64,000 nt of DNA from Henricia sp. BOLD:AAB3569 (taxonomy: Eukaryota; Echinodermata; Asteroidea; Spinulosida; Echinasteridae). The stretch lies in contig JBBELK010001109.1 of assembly GCA_037783545.1 (NCBI GenBank), positions 58,283 through 122,282 on the forward strand, written 5' to 3'. Shown here piece by piece: positions 35,643-46,281 of the stretch; positions within the stretch are counted from its first letter, which is position 1, and each line of letters begins with the position of its first letter. Below the pieces are notes generated by a model that was not told the DNA's origin, did no database searches, and worked only from the letters and a program-made list of their open reading frames with translations. The position numbers and the translations under genes are program-made.

Positions 35643-38620
35643 GAATGTTCAATGTCACGCTGCATGTTGGGCCAGTAAAACCGATCCCGGGCGAGGTTGA
35701 CAACCCGATCGGCCCCTAAATGACCCATCTCCTCATGTAGTTCCTTGTACACCATTCGATGATACTTGAAGGGCAGTACAATTTGGTCGACTTCTCCAGA
35801 TCTTCGACGTAGTACGCCGTCCCCATCAATGCTCATCTTGGCCCAGTCACGAAGAAGAATGCCGGATTTTGGGTGTCCCACTTGCTCACGTCTGACTGGT
35901 CTGTGGCCACGTCTAACCTGCTGAAGGACGGGACCGATAATCGGATCTGCTTCTTGAGCCTCCTTCAGCTCTTGTTTGCAGATTGCCATGTCTGACTTCA
36001 CACCATCGTCAGGACTCGAGGTGTCGGTAGTGATCGCCGTTATCCAAGGGAAAGGGTCGGATCTCGATGCGACAATGGACTGTGACGCTGCAGCAATGTG
36101 GTCCGGGTTCATTACCTTCGTGCATTGTGCCATGTATTCGTCAATGTTTAGAGGGGCGCGTGAGAGGACATCTGCATCAGTGTTCTGGCGTCCTGGGCGG
36201 TACTTTATCTTGAAGTTAAAGTCGGCCAGTTCTGCAACCCATCGATGTCCGGTCGCGTTGAGTTTTGCTGATGTGAGGATGTATGTAAGTGGGTTGTTGT
36301 CTGTGTACACTGTAAAACTGGGGGCGTAGTAGAGGTAGTCCCTGAATTTTTCTGTTACCGCCCACTTCAGGGCCAGGAACTCGAGTTTGCCGGAGTGGAG
36401 GTGGTAGTTTTTCTCTGCTGCAGACAGGGTACGTGAACCATACCCGATCACCTTCTTCTTTCCATCCTTTTCTTGGTACAGCACAGCACCTAGTCCCTCG
36501 TTGGAAGCATCTGTGTGTAGAATAAACGGCTTATCGTGGTCGGGGAAACTCATCACTGGGGGTGACGTTAGACACTTCAGCAGACGTTCTAGGATTGCTT
36601 GGTGTGAGTTCGACCAGGTAATTGGCTGTCGAGAGCTGACTTGTCCCGCACCCCTTTTCTTCTGGGTTTTTCCTTGCTGCGGGCGTTGGTTTCTCCCCGT
36701 CTCCGGACTCTCGGCACTTGGTTTCTGGAGAAGCTCGTACAGAGGTTTCGCGATACTTGAGAAATTCTGGATGTACTGTCGGTAGTATCCAAGTAAACCC
36801 AGCACTTTCCTCAGCTCACCAACTGTACTTGGTCTGCGGTCACGAAGGGCTTCTACTGCTGCTACGTCTGCTGGGTCCATCTTGTAGCCTTTACTGGAAA
36901 CAATTCGACCCAAGTATCTCACTTCTCGTTGAAACAAGTTACACTTGCTAGGTTTCAGCTTGATGCCTTTCTCCTGCAAACGCTGTAGAACCCGACGGAG
37001 AGACTCGATGTGGTCCTCGAATGTGGCGCTGTACACTAGGATGTCATCAAGATAGACGACGGCGATTTCTCCAACTAACCCCTCAAGGCATGACTCCATA
37101 CACCTCTGAAAAACCGCTGGAGCATTGGTGAGACCAAACGGGATCCTCAGCCACTCGTACAGGCCCCAGGGAGTAATTAATGCCGTCGCTGGCTGGCTGT
37201 CCTCGGCCATAAAACCCTGGTGATAAGCCTTGCCTTGATCTAGGGTGGTGAACCACGCATTTCCTCCCAGGCTGTCCAGGACGTCTTGGATGCGTGGTAT
37301 TGGTTGTCGATCAGGTACAGTCTTGCGGTTGAGTTCTCTATAATCAATGCACAACCGCAAGGACCCATCCTTCTTCCTCACACAGACTACTGGCGATGAA
37401 TAAGGGGACTCGGATTTTCTTATCCACCCTTTCTGGAGCAGATCTTGCAGATAAGATTTAACTTCACGGTAGAGCGGAGGGGGAATGGACATGTACGACT
37501 TCTGTACTGGGTGATCATCTTGCAGACGAAGATGCATCTGCAAATCTTGGATGCATCCCAAGTCGCTGTCATCACGGGCAAAGGCTCCTACTTCTTGTCT
37601 GAGCATCTGCGTTGCCAGCTCACGTTGTTGCTCTGTCAGATGACTCAAATCAACAGGTGGCACCCAGTCATGGTTTTCTCTTGTCGGTGACACATGTTCC
37701 ACTTCTGCCCTCTGCCCTGACGAGTCAGTGCCCTGGTAGTTGGTGGGGTAGACATCACTGGCGGCTTCAACTGTACCAAGAAGGGTGCGTTTCTGGAGTA
37801 CGATGTCATGATTGGCGTTATTGGCTATTAAGATGGATACCTTGTTTCTTTGACGCTGATCCAGTTTTAGTACAGCTGGCTGGGGGTGGAGTTCATCTGG
37901 CCAAGGGTTGCTTATGTCGGGCTCAAATATAACTGTGGAACCACTCGCGATGCAGTTGGTACAGGCGTGACACCACACTTCTCTGACACTCCTCTTCGGT
38001 ATGATGACATTACTCCGGCCCACGAATACGTTGCATGCTGTCCTTGGTGGATCGCTTTGGATTAAGTTGACCAACGTTTTCACCTCCCCTCTCGCCATTG
38101 ATGGGAATGCCGTCTTGACTGCCTGTACTGGGCCAAAGCTAGAGCCGTCCATCTTAATCAGCTCAACGATTACGTTGTATCCAATGATGGGTACTCCACT
38201 TGCCGCTGACGTGACTAACATCGGGACCTCGATCTGTTTTTCCTGGTCTAACTTAAAGGAGACTTCCAGCCATCCCTCAAAGGGGATTGATGACCCGTTT
38301 GCTGCTGTGAGATTAAGATTATCTCCACCAATGAGATCTGATATGGGGCGGGTCTTGGCAAAAGGGATGTTTCTTGCCTTCCAGTCCACCGGAATCACAG
38401 ACACTTGGGCACCGGTGTCCCACAGGGCTCTTGTCTTGACACCTTGAATACAGCAGTTCACCAGGCAACGCTCCCCGATAAGACGGGCCACTTTAGCTTG
38501 TGAAGTAGATATATTATATACATGGGATTTCTTGGACGTTGACCTGGTGGTTACTGGTTGTCCCGCGACAGTAACCACTCTCCGTTTCCCGCCTGACGGT
38601 TGTTTCTTGGCTTGCGACAT
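35618..38620 (-). CDS. pol: pol 5' part: protease, reverse transcriptase, RNase H, start of integrase
   Basis: The open frame has 1000 codons, counted from the ATG at 38620, and lies in the -1 frame relative to gag with a 70-nt overlap. In order: aspartic protease with ALWDTGAQ (Asp68-Thr69-Gly70); reverse transcriptase with LDQGKAYHQ (Asp461) and the catalytic YLDD (523-526); a Lys/Gln-rich linker (about 633-665); RNase H with HTDAS (Asp704), KLEFLALKW (Glu747), YTDNNPL (Asp774) and ADVLSR (Asp817); and the H962/H967 half of the integrase zinc-binding domain. These would process the polyprotein and copy element RNA into cDNA in cytoplasmic particles. The ATG is probably not the real start; the frameshift signal at 38584-38590 implies expression as a Gag-Pol fusion. 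The frame ends early at 35618, eight residues after His992, because one base is missing. Protease, RT and RNase H look intact. Confidence 0.93.
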   Translation of the reverse strand: MSQAKKQPSGGKRRVVTVAGQPVTTRSTSKKSHVYNISTSQAKVARLIGERCLVNCCIQGVKTRALWDTGAQVSVIPVDWKARNIPFAKTRPISDLIGGDNLNLTAANGSSIPFEGWLEVSFKLDQEKQIEVPMLVTSAASGVPIIGYNVIVELIKMDGSSFGPVQAVKTAFPSMARGEVKTLVNLIQSDPPRTACNVFVGRSNVIIPKRSVREVWCHACTNCIASGSTVIFEPDISNPWPDELHPQPAVLKLDQRQRNKVSILIANNANHDIVLQKRTLLGTVEAASDVYPTNYQGTDSSGQRAEVEHVSPTRENHDWVPPVDLSHLTEQQRELATQMLRQEVGAFARDDSDLGCIQDLQMHLRLQDDHPVQKSYMSIPPPLYREVKSYLQDLLQKGWIRKSESPYSSPVVCVRKKDGSLRLCIDYRELNRKTVPDRQPIPRIQDVLDSLGGNAWFTTLDQGKAYHQGFMAEDSQPATALITPWGLYEWLRIPFGLTNAPAVFQRCMESCLEGLVGEIAVVYLDDILVYSATFEDHIESLRRVLQRLQEKGIKLKPSKCNLFQREVRYLGRIVSSKGYKMDPADVAAVEALRDRRPSTVGELRKVLGLLGYYRQYIQNFSSIAKPLYELLQKPSAESPETGRNQRPQQGKTQKKRGAGQVSSRQPITWSNSHQAILERLLKCLTSPPVMSFPDHDKPFILHTDASNEGLGAVLYQEKDGKKKVIGYGSRTLSAAEKNYHLHSGKLEFLALKWAVTEKFRDYLYYAPSFTVYTDNNPLTYILTSAKLNATGHRWVAELADFNFKIKYRPGRQNTDADVLSRAPLNIDEYMAQCTKVMNPDHIAAASQSIVASRSDPFPWITAITTDTSSPDDGVKSDMAICKQELKEAQEADPIIGPVLQQVRRGHRPVRREQVGHPKSGILLRDWAKMSIDGDGVLRRRSGEVDQIVLPFKYHRMVYKELHEEMGHLGADRVVNLARDRFYWPNMQRDIEHSSPAFAIA
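38547..38590 (-). promoter_or_regulatory. -1 programmed ribosomal frameshift signal between gag and pol
   Basis: On the minus strand the heptamer GGGAAAC (38584-38590) sits in the gag frame as G GGA AAC, the X XXY YYZ pattern of simultaneous-slippage sites and a heptamer known from lentiviruses such as visna. A 5-nt spacer (GGAGA) follows, then a perfect 10-bp stem (GTGGTTACTG with CAGTAACCAC) around a 12-nt loop. The gag stop codon TAA (38551-38553) lies in the 3' arm of the stem. The pol frame is the -1 frame and is open from 38620, upstream of the heptamer, so slippage would enter pol. The loop GGAC could pair with GTCC 13-16 nt after the stem to make a pseudoknot; this part is tentative. 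Function is inferred, not shown. Confidence 0.8.
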
Positions 38621-39978
38621 CCACGGGCAAAATGTTCACTTGACCCGCAGTGGAAGCAGTGGTCGCAACTGTGGCCGGTGCCATCCCGTTGACAGTTTGG
38701 GCACCCACGGCGACGTGATGGGCTGCTTTGTGGTTGCTGCCTTTCATGTTGTTGCCTCCATCCATGACGATCGGTGGATTTTACCTGGAGGGCATCTTGT
38801 AAGCTCGACATTTGTTGTTTCAGGGTCGCAATCTCCGCGATCCCGGCTCTGAGGTCAGCCAAGTCGGTTAGAAGTGTCCCAGGTTTGGGCGTCTTTTTAC
38901 CTTGGCCTGGCTCGTTGATCGCTTCGCTGGCACTCTGCTCTACGGACTTGACCGATACGCTCCTACTCTGTCCCAATTTCTCTCTTCGCTCGGCCTCGTA
39001 ACTCGCCGCTGCATTGAGCTTCTCGAGGAGGATCTCATCCGTGGTCAAGGGGTCATTTAGTAGGGGTCGTATTTCGGTTTTAACGGCATCACTTCTCAAG
39101 CCCGTCAGGATGGAATGCAAAAACATGTTCTGCACTAATGCCGAATCGTATTTCACTCCAGAACCTGATTCCTGGCTGGCGAAGATTACTTTCTGGCGTA
39201 AATCAAGTGCGCGCATCAAGAATCCTTGTGGAGACTCTCTGTTGTCTTGAGATAGACGTGACAGCTGGTGGTATAGTTCTGTTGCGTCCTTTTCTTGATA
39301 GTGGGACCGCAACAGTCGACGGAGATTGGGTAGGGTAAGGCCACTCCGTCCTTCGAGGTAGCTTCGCAGTGCCGACCCAGGTATCACTGCTCGAATCACT
39401 GCCTCCACTATCTCATGGTCGCTATAACTCTTGGCCCGACCACTTTCGATTTGGTGGGCAAGGCTCGAGAACGTCAGACGATCTCGCTGTTCTGGCTCGC
39501 CGATTTGTCCCGATATCTTAAACTCGCGGCGAGAGACGAATCCTGCCGTATTTGCGAGGTTGGATGACCCCGCCACTGTTGTCGTCGTTGAAGGTTTCTC
39601 TTTCCCTGTAGATTGCCCGGTCTCATCCGTCATCTCCTGGAGGAACTTACTGAGGTTTCGATACACTGCCAGGCCTTCATCTTCCTGCGATTCTAGATCT
39701 TCTCGCAGCAAGTGCCGCTGTACTTTCCGGACTAAGGCTCTCGTGGTTGCATTTTGTGTTATCAGTTCCTCAAGTCCAGGCAGATCGACGTGTTGGCAAA
39801 CTTTCAAAACAGACTCCCTGGACAGTCCACCAATCTGCTGCATCACCCGCTGGCATACCTCCGACGCAGACTCCTCCATCTCGGACCTGTAGGCTGTACT
39901 ATGGGGCCAAATCTGAGACTTTTGGTCCCCCCGGTAGCCGCTCTTGTCCTCTGTCTGGTGGTCTGCACCTCTCTGCAT
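38551..39978 (-). CDS. gag: gag: capsid/nucleocapsid polyprotein
   Basis: There are 475 codons from the ATG at 39978, which has A at -3 and so a favourable initiation context; an upstream GTG at 39984 is not a credible eukaryotic start. The protein has a charged, helical N-terminal part, a central helical segment typical of gypsy capsids (about residues 200-340, with [18 protein letters not shown] and a leucine-rich stretch), and a nucleocapsid tail with a CX2CX4HX4C zinc knuckle ([14 protein letters not shown], ending about 21 residues before the stop). A second cysteine cluster (CPNC...HSC) lies just before it. Gag would assemble the particle and bind element RNA. No stop or frameshift interrupts it. 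It ends inside the frameshift stem and overlaps pol by 70 nt. Confidence 0.9.
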   Translation of the reverse strand: MQRGADHQTEDKSGYRGDQKSQIWPHSTAYRSEMEESASEVCQRVMQQIGGLSRESVLKVCQHVDLPGLEELITQNATTRALVRKVQRHLLREDLESQEDEGLAVYRNLSKFLQEMTDETGQSTGKEKPSTTTTVAGSSNLANTAGFVSRREFKISGQIGEPEQRDRLTFSSLAHQIESGRAKSYSDHEIVEAVIRAVIPGSALRSYLEGRSGLTLPNLRRLLRSHYQEKDATELYHQLSRLSQDNRESPQGFLMRALDLRQKVIFASQESGSGVKYDSALVQNMFLHSILTGLRSDAVKTEIRPLLNDPLTTDEILLEKLNAAASYEAERREKLGQSRSVSVKSVEQSASEAINEPGQGKKTPKPGTLLTDLADLRAGIAEIATLKQQMSSLQDALQVKSTDRHGWRQQHERQQPQSSPSRRRGCPNCQRDGTGHSCDHCFHCGSSEHFARGCRKPRNNRQAGNGEWLLSRDNQ

Positions 39979-40110
39979 GCTCACGCTGTGACTGCTAACA
40001 TTAGGTGTTCTGTCGCCGTTCGGGTTCTTTACATCTCGGGATAGGCGTACATCGTTGTCTCCATGGCTTTGCTAGAAGTCAACACACCTATCCCTCTTGT
40101 GCCTCCAAAA
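39979..40110 (-). other. Retrotransposon leader between 5' LTR and gag
   Basis: The 132-bp untranslated leader on the minus strand contains the primer binding site next to the LTR. No open frame of note is seen, and a packaging structure cannot be identified by eye. Confidence 0.6.
40090..40107 (-). other. Candidate tRNA primer binding site
   Basis: On the minus strand TGGAGGCACAAGAGGGAT starts three bases after the ...CAACA end of the 5' LTR. TGG complements the CCA of a tRNA 3' end, and the position is the expected one. The tRNA was not identified; the implied discriminator base is U, which is uncommon, so the exact primer stays open. Confidence 0.6.
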
Positions 40111-41682
40111 TGTTGCACTCGTAACTGTTAGGAAACAGCCACGGTAGGGTTTTCTGTAAAAACAGAGACAAATGGACACTGGTTGAGCTTGAGTTGGCGG
40201 TCAATGTTCTTTACTCAACAAAGTCTCAGGTCAGAATCACAAGTTACATAGGCTAATAAAACATCACCTAAAACACGATAATTGTCAATGTCCTTAAAAA
40301 CATAATCAATAACAACCAAAAATAACATTCGAGCGTAACTAGGTCAACAAGGAGAAATTAAACGAAATCTCAACTAAGTCTCTGATCTCCGACATAATCC
40401 ACCTTAATTCTGGCTGTACACCATTTCAACATATGCAAGTGCATGTACTCAAAAGCTATTCAGAATAAAGAAACATATAAACATGTGCCTCACTAGTGAC
40501 TGCAGTCACCATTAATCAGCACTGTGTCTAAATAAACTTGCACTGGTCCACAATACATCAGTGTTGCTGAGAGTGCCAGTACTGGTATATACAATGCACA
40601 TGTATAATATGGCATGGCTCTGAAATACACAAGAGACTGGCGCAAGTCTAAAAGTCTTGGCCAGAAACCACAGACAAATGTTGCCTGGGTGATAATCCCC
40701 ATAGGGCAATAAAACTCTTGGTCATCCCAGCCTTCCTGCATTAAGGTATGGGCAGTGGGCTTAGGAATGTGACCTTCATTAAATATGCGGCAAAATCAAG
40801 AGTTTAAAAGTTGCAGTAACTGACTATGTACATGAGTCTATGGGTACTGTGTATGCACTGCAAAAAGTAAAAATAACAGTTCACACAGGCTAGTCCTTAA
40901 AATCTAACTGATAATAGTAAAACTCAAAACTCTAGATGAAAAATGGAAAATGATTACAAATAAAAACTTTAACATGATTAGGTATACATTTACACAAGAT
41001 TTCCAGTTTGTGGCAAAACTATTAAAGCGTAGCCTTGCATTCTAATAAATACAAGTACGTGTGTCTGGAAATTAATCACAGAATCTTTTCTGTGTGTGCC
41101 AAAATAATTACGAAAACTTCAAGGCACAACAATGGTCGTGCTTCTCCAATCAAACAGTCAAAAGGACTGGGCATCAATAATTAAACACCCTAATATGACT
41201 TCCAAATAGTCACATGCCTTCCTTAATACATGTGCATTTGGGCCATGTGCTTTATGGCAAAAAGAAAAGAAAGTGTGTGACACACTTTATAACTTTCCTG
41301 AACTTCACTTAGAATGACAAAAAAAGATATTTCCTGTAAACCTCAATGATATTTATAAATAAGACAGAGAATGTAACATACCTGTAAAAACAGAGACAAA
41401 TGTAAACTGGTTGAGCTTGAGTTGGCGGTCAATGTTCTTTACTCAACAAAGTCTCAGGTCAGAATGACCATGGAACAAAGACCACCACACAAGCCACCAG
41501 TGGCCACAGGAAATGACATCATCATGTGGTATACACAACTGCTGTTTCCTGTGAATAGAAGGTATGTTACATACAACAGTAGTAAACAGGGCTGGCTCAA
41601 AGGGGCATGGACAAGAATAATAAAAAAGGGGCATGGACAAGAATAATAAAAAATAAAAAGGGGGGTGCCCAATATCGCTACA
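40111..41682 (-). repeat. 5' LTR (1572 bp)
   Basis: This is the right LTR in window coordinates, upstream of gag on the minus strand, so it would drive transcription of the element. It begins TGTAGCGATATTGGGC on the minus strand and ends GTGCAACA. It shares all features of 32298-33869: the 84-bp direct repeat (40154-40237 and 41382-41465), the 26-bp tandem duplication, and the TATTTATAAATA segment (about 41350-41361, minus). The six LTR differences by eye are at 40457, 41021, 41029, 41364, 41403 and 41405 in this copy. Confidence 0.95.
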
Positions 41683-41686
41683 CTTG
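41683..41686. repeat. Target site duplication, right copy (cttg)
   Basis: The sequence cttgctccaaac resumes the satellite where it was interrupted. The expected catg has become cttg, presumably by a substitution after insertion. Confidence 0.65.
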
Positions 41687-44600
41687 CTCCAAACAGTCTA
41701 TATTCCGCACTTGTCCTGAAAAATTGACAGACTTTCGCCGGGAAATGGCCGAGAAATTTCAGAGTTTAGGGAAAACTGGGCTCGGGCTTCCCGCCTGCTC
41801 TGCAGACCGTGGCTGGCCGTGTACTCCTGATCACTCGTGCGCATGCTCAGTCTTGTTTGGGACGGGAATTTGGTCAAAGTGTGGTCCAAACGTCGGCAAA
41901 TTTGGAAGTCAAGAAATTTCCCTACCAACTTCAAATTTTGCATGCTACAAACAGTCTATATTCCGCACTTGTCCTAAAAAATTGACAAACTTTCGCCGGG
42001 AAATGGCCGAGAAATTTCAGAGTTTAGGGAAAACTGGGCTCGGGCTTCCTGCCTGATCTGCAGACCGTGGCTGTCCGTGTACTCATGATCACTCGTGCGC
42101 ATGCTCAGTCTTGTTTGGGACGGGAATTTGGTCAAAGTGTGGTCCAAACGTCGGCAAATTTGGAAGTCAAGAAATTTCCCTACCAACTTCAAATTTTGCA
42201 TGCTACAAACAGTCTATATTCCGCACTTGTCCTAAAAAATTGACAAACTTTCGCCGGGAAATGGCCGAGAAATTTCAGAGTTTAGGGAAAACTGGGCTCG
42301 GGCTTCCTGCCTGATTTGCAGACCGTGGCTGTCCGTGTACTCATGATCACTCGTGCGCATGCTCAGTCTTGTTTGGGACGGGAATTTGCTCAAAGTGTGG
42401 TCCAAACGTCGGCAAATTTGGAAGTCAAGAAATTTCCCGACGAACTTCAAATTTTGCATGCTCCAAACAGTCTATATTCCGCACTTGTCCTGAAAAATTG
42501 ACAGACTTTCGCCGGGAAATGGCCGAGAAATTTCAGAGTTTAGGGAAAACTGGGCTCGGGCTTCCTGCCTGCTCTGCAGACCGTGGCTGGCCGTGTACTC
42601 CTGATCACTCGTGCGCATGCTCAGTCTTGTTTGGGACGGGAATTTGGTCAAAGTGTGGTCCAAACGTCGGCAAATTTGGAAGTCAAGAAATGTCCCTACC
42701 AACTTCAAATTTTGCATGCTACAAACAGTCTATATTCCGCACTTGTCCTAAAAAATTGACAAACTTTCGCCGGGAAATGGCCGAGAAATTTCAGAGTTTA
42801 GGGAAAACTGGGCTCGGGCTTCCTGCCTGATCTGCAGACCGTGGCTGTCCGTGTACTCATGATCACTCGTGCGCATGCTCAGTCTTGTTTGGGACGGGAA
42901 TTTGGTCAAAGTGTGGTCCAAACGTCGGCAAATTTGGAAGTCAAGAAATTTCCCTACCAACTTCAAATTTTGCATGCTACAAACAGTCTATATTCCGCAC
43001 TTGTCCTAACAAATTGACAAACTTTCGCCGGGAAATGGCCGAGAAATTTCAGAGTTTAGGGAAAACTGGGCTCGGGCTTCCTGCCTGATCTGCAGACCGT
43101 GGCTGTCCGTGTACTCATGATCACTCGTGCGCATGCTCAGTCTTGTTTGGGACGGGAATTTGGTCAAAGTGTGGTCCAAACGTCGGCAAATTTGGAAGTC
43201 AAGAAATTTCCCGACGAACTTCAAATTTTGCATGCTCCAAACAGTCTATATTCCGCACTTGTCCTAAACAATTGACAGACTTTCGCCGGGAAATGGCCGA
43301 GAAATTTCAGAGTTTAGGGAAAACTGGGCTCGGACTTCCTGCCTGCTCTGCAGACCGTGGCTGTCCGTGTACTCCTGATCACTCGTGCGCATGCTCAGTC
43401 TTGTTTGGGACGGGAATTTGGTCAAAGTGTGGTCCAAACGTCGGCAAATTTGGAAGTCAAGAAATTTCCCGACGAACTTCAAATTTTGCATGCTCCAAAC
43501 AGTCTATATTCCGCACTTGTCCTGAAAAATTCACAGACTTTCGCCGGGAAATGGCCGAGAAATTTCAGAGTTTAGGGAAAACTGGGCTCGGGCTTCCTGC
43601 CTGCTCTGCAGACCGTGGCTGTCCGTGTACTCCTGATCACTCGTGCGCATGCTCAGTCTTGTTTGGGACGGGAATTTGGTCAAAGTGTGGTCCAAACGTC
43701 GGCAAATTTGGAAGTCAAGAAATTTCCCGACGAACTTCAAATTTTGCATGCTCCAAACAGTCTATATTCCGCACTTGTCCTGAACAATTGACAGACTTTC
43801 GCCGGGAAATGGCCGAGAAATTTTAGAGTTTAGGGAAAACTGGGCTCGGGCTTCCTGCCTGCTCTGCAGACCGTGGCTGTCCGTGTACTCCTGATCACTC
43901 GTGCGCATGCTCAGTCTTGTTTGGGACGGGAATTTGGTCAAAGTGTGGTCCAAACGTCGGCAAATTTGGAAGTCAAGAAATTTCCCGACGAACTTCAAAT
44001 TTTGCATGCTCCAAACAGTCTATATTCCGCACTTGTCCTGAAAAATTCACAGACTTTCGCCAGGAAATGGCCGAGAAATTTCAGAGTTTAGGGAAAACTG
44101 GGCTCGGGCTTCCTGCCTGCTCTGCAGACCGTGGCTGTCCGTGTACTCCTGATCACTCGTGCGCATGCTCAGTCTTGTTTGGGACGGGAATTTGGTCAAA
44201 GTGTGGTCCAAACGTCGGCAAATTTGGAAGTCAAGAAATTTCCCGACGAACTTCAAATTTTGCATGCTCCAAACAGTCTATATTCCGCACTTGTCCTGAA
44301 AAATTCACAGACTTTCGCCGGGAAATGGCCGAGAAATTTCAGAGTTTAGGGAAAACTGGGCTCGGGCTTCCTGCCTGCTCTGCAGACCGTGGCTGGCCGT
44401 GTACCCCTGATCACTCGTGCGCATGCTCAGTCTTGTTTGGGACGGGAATTTGGTCAAAGTGTGGTCCAAACGTCGGCAAATTTGGAAGTCAAGAAATTTC
44501 CCGACGAACTTCAAATTTTGCATGCTCCAAACAGTCTATATTCCGCACTTGTCCTGAACAATTGACAGACTTTCGCGGGGAAATGGCCGAGAAATTTCAG

Positions 44601-45920
44601 AGTTTAGGGAAAACTGGGCTCGGGCTTCCTGCCTGCTCTGCAGACCGTGGCTGTCCGTGTACTCCTGATCACTCGTGCGCATGCTCAGTCTTGTTTGGGA
44701 CGGGAATTTGGTCAAAGTGTGGTCCAAACGTCGGCAAATTTGGAAGTCAAGAAATTTCCCGACGAACTTCAAATTTTGCATGCTCCAAACAGTCTATATT
44801 CCGCACTTGTCCTGAAAAATTCACAGACTTTCGCCGGGAAATGGCCGAGAAATTTCAGAGTTTAGGGAAAACTGGGCTCGGGCTTCCTGCCTGCTCTGCA
44901 GACCGTGGCTGTCCGTGTACTCCTGATCACTCGTGCGCATGCTCAGTCTTGTTTGGGACGGGAATTTGGTCAAAGTGTGGTCCAAACGTCGGCAAATTTG
45001 GAAGTCAAGAAATTTCCCGACGAACTTCAAATTTTGCATGCTCCAAACAGTCTATATTCCGCACTTGTCCTGAACAATTGACAGACTTTCGCCGGGAAAT
45101 GGCCGAGAAATTTCAGAGTTTAGGGAAAACTGGGCTCGGGCTTCCTGCCTGCTCTGCAGACCGTGGCTGTCCGTGTACTCCTGATCACTCGTGCGCATGC
45201 TCAGTCTTGTTTGGGACGGGAATTTGGTCAAAGTGTGGTCCAAACGTCGGCAAATTTGGAAGTCAAGAAATTTCCCGACGAACTTCAAATTTTGCATGCT
45301 CCAAACAGTCTATATTCCGCACTTGTCCTGAAAAATTCACAGACTTTCGCCGGGAAATGGCCGAGAAATTTCAGAGTTTAGGGAAAACTGGGCTCGGGCT
45401 TCCTGCCTGATCTGCAGACCGTGGCTGGCCGTGTACCCCTGATCACTCGTGCGCATGCTCAGTCTTGTTTGGGACGGGAATTTGGTCAAAGTGTGGTCCA
45501 AACGTCGGCAAATTTGGAAGTCAAGAAATTTCCCGACGAACTTCAAATTTTGCATGCTACAAACAGTCTATATTCCGCACTTGTCCTAAGAAATTGACTA
45601 ACTTTCGCCGGGAAATGGCAGAGAAATTTCAGAGTTTAGGGAAAACTGGGCTCGGGCTTCCTGCCTGATCTGCAGACCGTGGCTGTCCGTGTACTCATGA
45701 TCACTCGTGCGCATGCTCAGTCTTGTTTGGGACGGGAATTTGGTCAAAGTGTGGTCCAAACGTCGGCAAATTTGGAAGTCAAGAAATTTCCCGACGAACT
45801 TCAAATTTTGCATGCTCCAAACAGTCTATATTCCGCACTTGTCCTGAAAAATTGACAGACTTTCGCCGGGAAATGGCCGAGAAATTTCAGAGTTTAGGGA
45901 AAACTGGGCTCGGGCTTCCT
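41683..45920 (+). repeat. Satellite A array, right block (about 16 monomers)
   Basis: This is the same 258-bp monomer in the same orientation and phase as the left block. The first 1.5 kb is rich in the tttccctaccaactt...gctacaaac variant. From about 43143 the monomers resemble those near 29110: a ggctcggacttcctg variant (29297, 43330) and an aaattttagagtt variant (near 29787 and 43820) are each displaced by 14033 bp, which is the element plus target duplication (9389) plus exactly 18 monomers. The block runs until the junction with satellite B. Confidence 0.95.
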
Positions 45921-45921
45921 G
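45914..45921. other. Satellite A / satellite B junction
   Basis: Satellite A sequence (ctgggctcggg) runs into gcttcctg, which both families share, and then continues as satellite B (actgctctcacgcaaaccg). The switch is in register, as expected of recombination between homologous monomers, with no filler DNA. Confidence 0.85.
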
Positions 45922-45985
45922 ACTGCTCTCACGCAAACCGTGGCTGTCTGTACACACCTCTTTGGGGTACTCCTGAGTCATTCGG

Positions 45986-45996
45986 ACTGTCGTTAA
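45986..45996. repeat. SINE target site duplication, left copy
   Basis: actgtcgttaa, identical to 46282-46292, is normal satellite B sequence within ctgtcgttaacgcacc. Confidence 0.9.
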
Positions 45997-46281
45997 GGGC
46001 GGTCGGGTTGGCGTACGGGTTCTTTCCTCGCCTTTCACCTCTGGGGTCCCGGGTTCGAATCCGGGGCGTGTATGTGGATTGGGTTTGCAGTCCCTACTTG
46101 ACCGCGTGGGTTTTCCCCTGGGGCATTTCTCTGGGGGTTTTCCTCCCACTTCTAAAACTGCAACTCCTTCTTCGTCGTCTCAAGTTACTAATATAGTATA
46201 GTTAAAGCTAAAACCGTATAGTTGATGGCATAAAGGGCCGTAGTTGCCGAAGATGCCATAAAATATACAACAACAACAACA
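45997..46281 (+). mobile_element. tRNA-derived SINE (285 bp)
   Basis: The insert is flanked by a perfect 11-bp target duplication. Its head carries RNA polymerase III promoter elements: an A-box-like TGGCGTACGG (46009-46018) and a perfect B box GGTTCGAATCC (46052-46062), spaced as in a tRNA. The body contains a gtgggttttcccc...ggttttcctcccac block (46106-46149), which resembles the central domain shared by many invertebrate SINEs (Nin-DC type; recalled, not checked). The 3' end is a CAA/AAC repeat tail (about 46267-46281). It has no protein and would need a partner LINE to move. Family name is not known to me. Confidence 0.88.
46009..46062 (+). promoter_or_regulatory. Internal RNA polymerase III promoter of the SINE (A and B boxes)
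   Basis: The B box (46052-46062) matches GGTTCGANTCC exactly. The A box (46009-46018) fits TGGCNNA..GG loosely. The 33-bp gap between them is in the functional range. Present-day activity is unknown. Confidence 0.7.

Larger units (their letters stand above)
32298..41682 (-). mobile_element. Complete Ty3/gypsy LTR retrotransposon, inserted in satellite A
   Basis: The element is 9385 bp and reads on the minus strand: 5' LTR (40111-41682), PBS, gag, pol with PR-RT-RNase H-IN, PPT, 3' LTR (32298-33869). LTR ends in element orientation are TGTAGCGAT...GTGCAACA. Integrase follows RNase H, which is the Ty3/gypsy order, and the integrase has a C-terminal GPY/F-type module. No chromodomain and no third (env-like) frame were found between pol and the 3' LTR. 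The LTRs differ at six sites, so insertion was recent relative to the satellite spread. One frameshift in the integrase zinc-binding region breaks pol. The element interrupts the tandem phase cleanly, with a 4-bp target duplication. Confidence 0.96.

Noticed and set aside
35618..35650. Second programmed frameshift within pol
   Set aside because: The required shift is there, but no X XXY YYZ heptamer or downstream stem is visible; a one-base loss in the integrase region explains it better.
38001..39892. Plus-strand frames of about 100-150 codons opposite gag and pol
   Set aside because: They are antisense shadows of well-supported minus-strand gag and pol.
45997..46080. Functional tRNA gene
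   Set aside because: A and B boxes are present, but the region does not fold as a full cloverleaf by eye and is joined to a SINE body, tail and target duplication.
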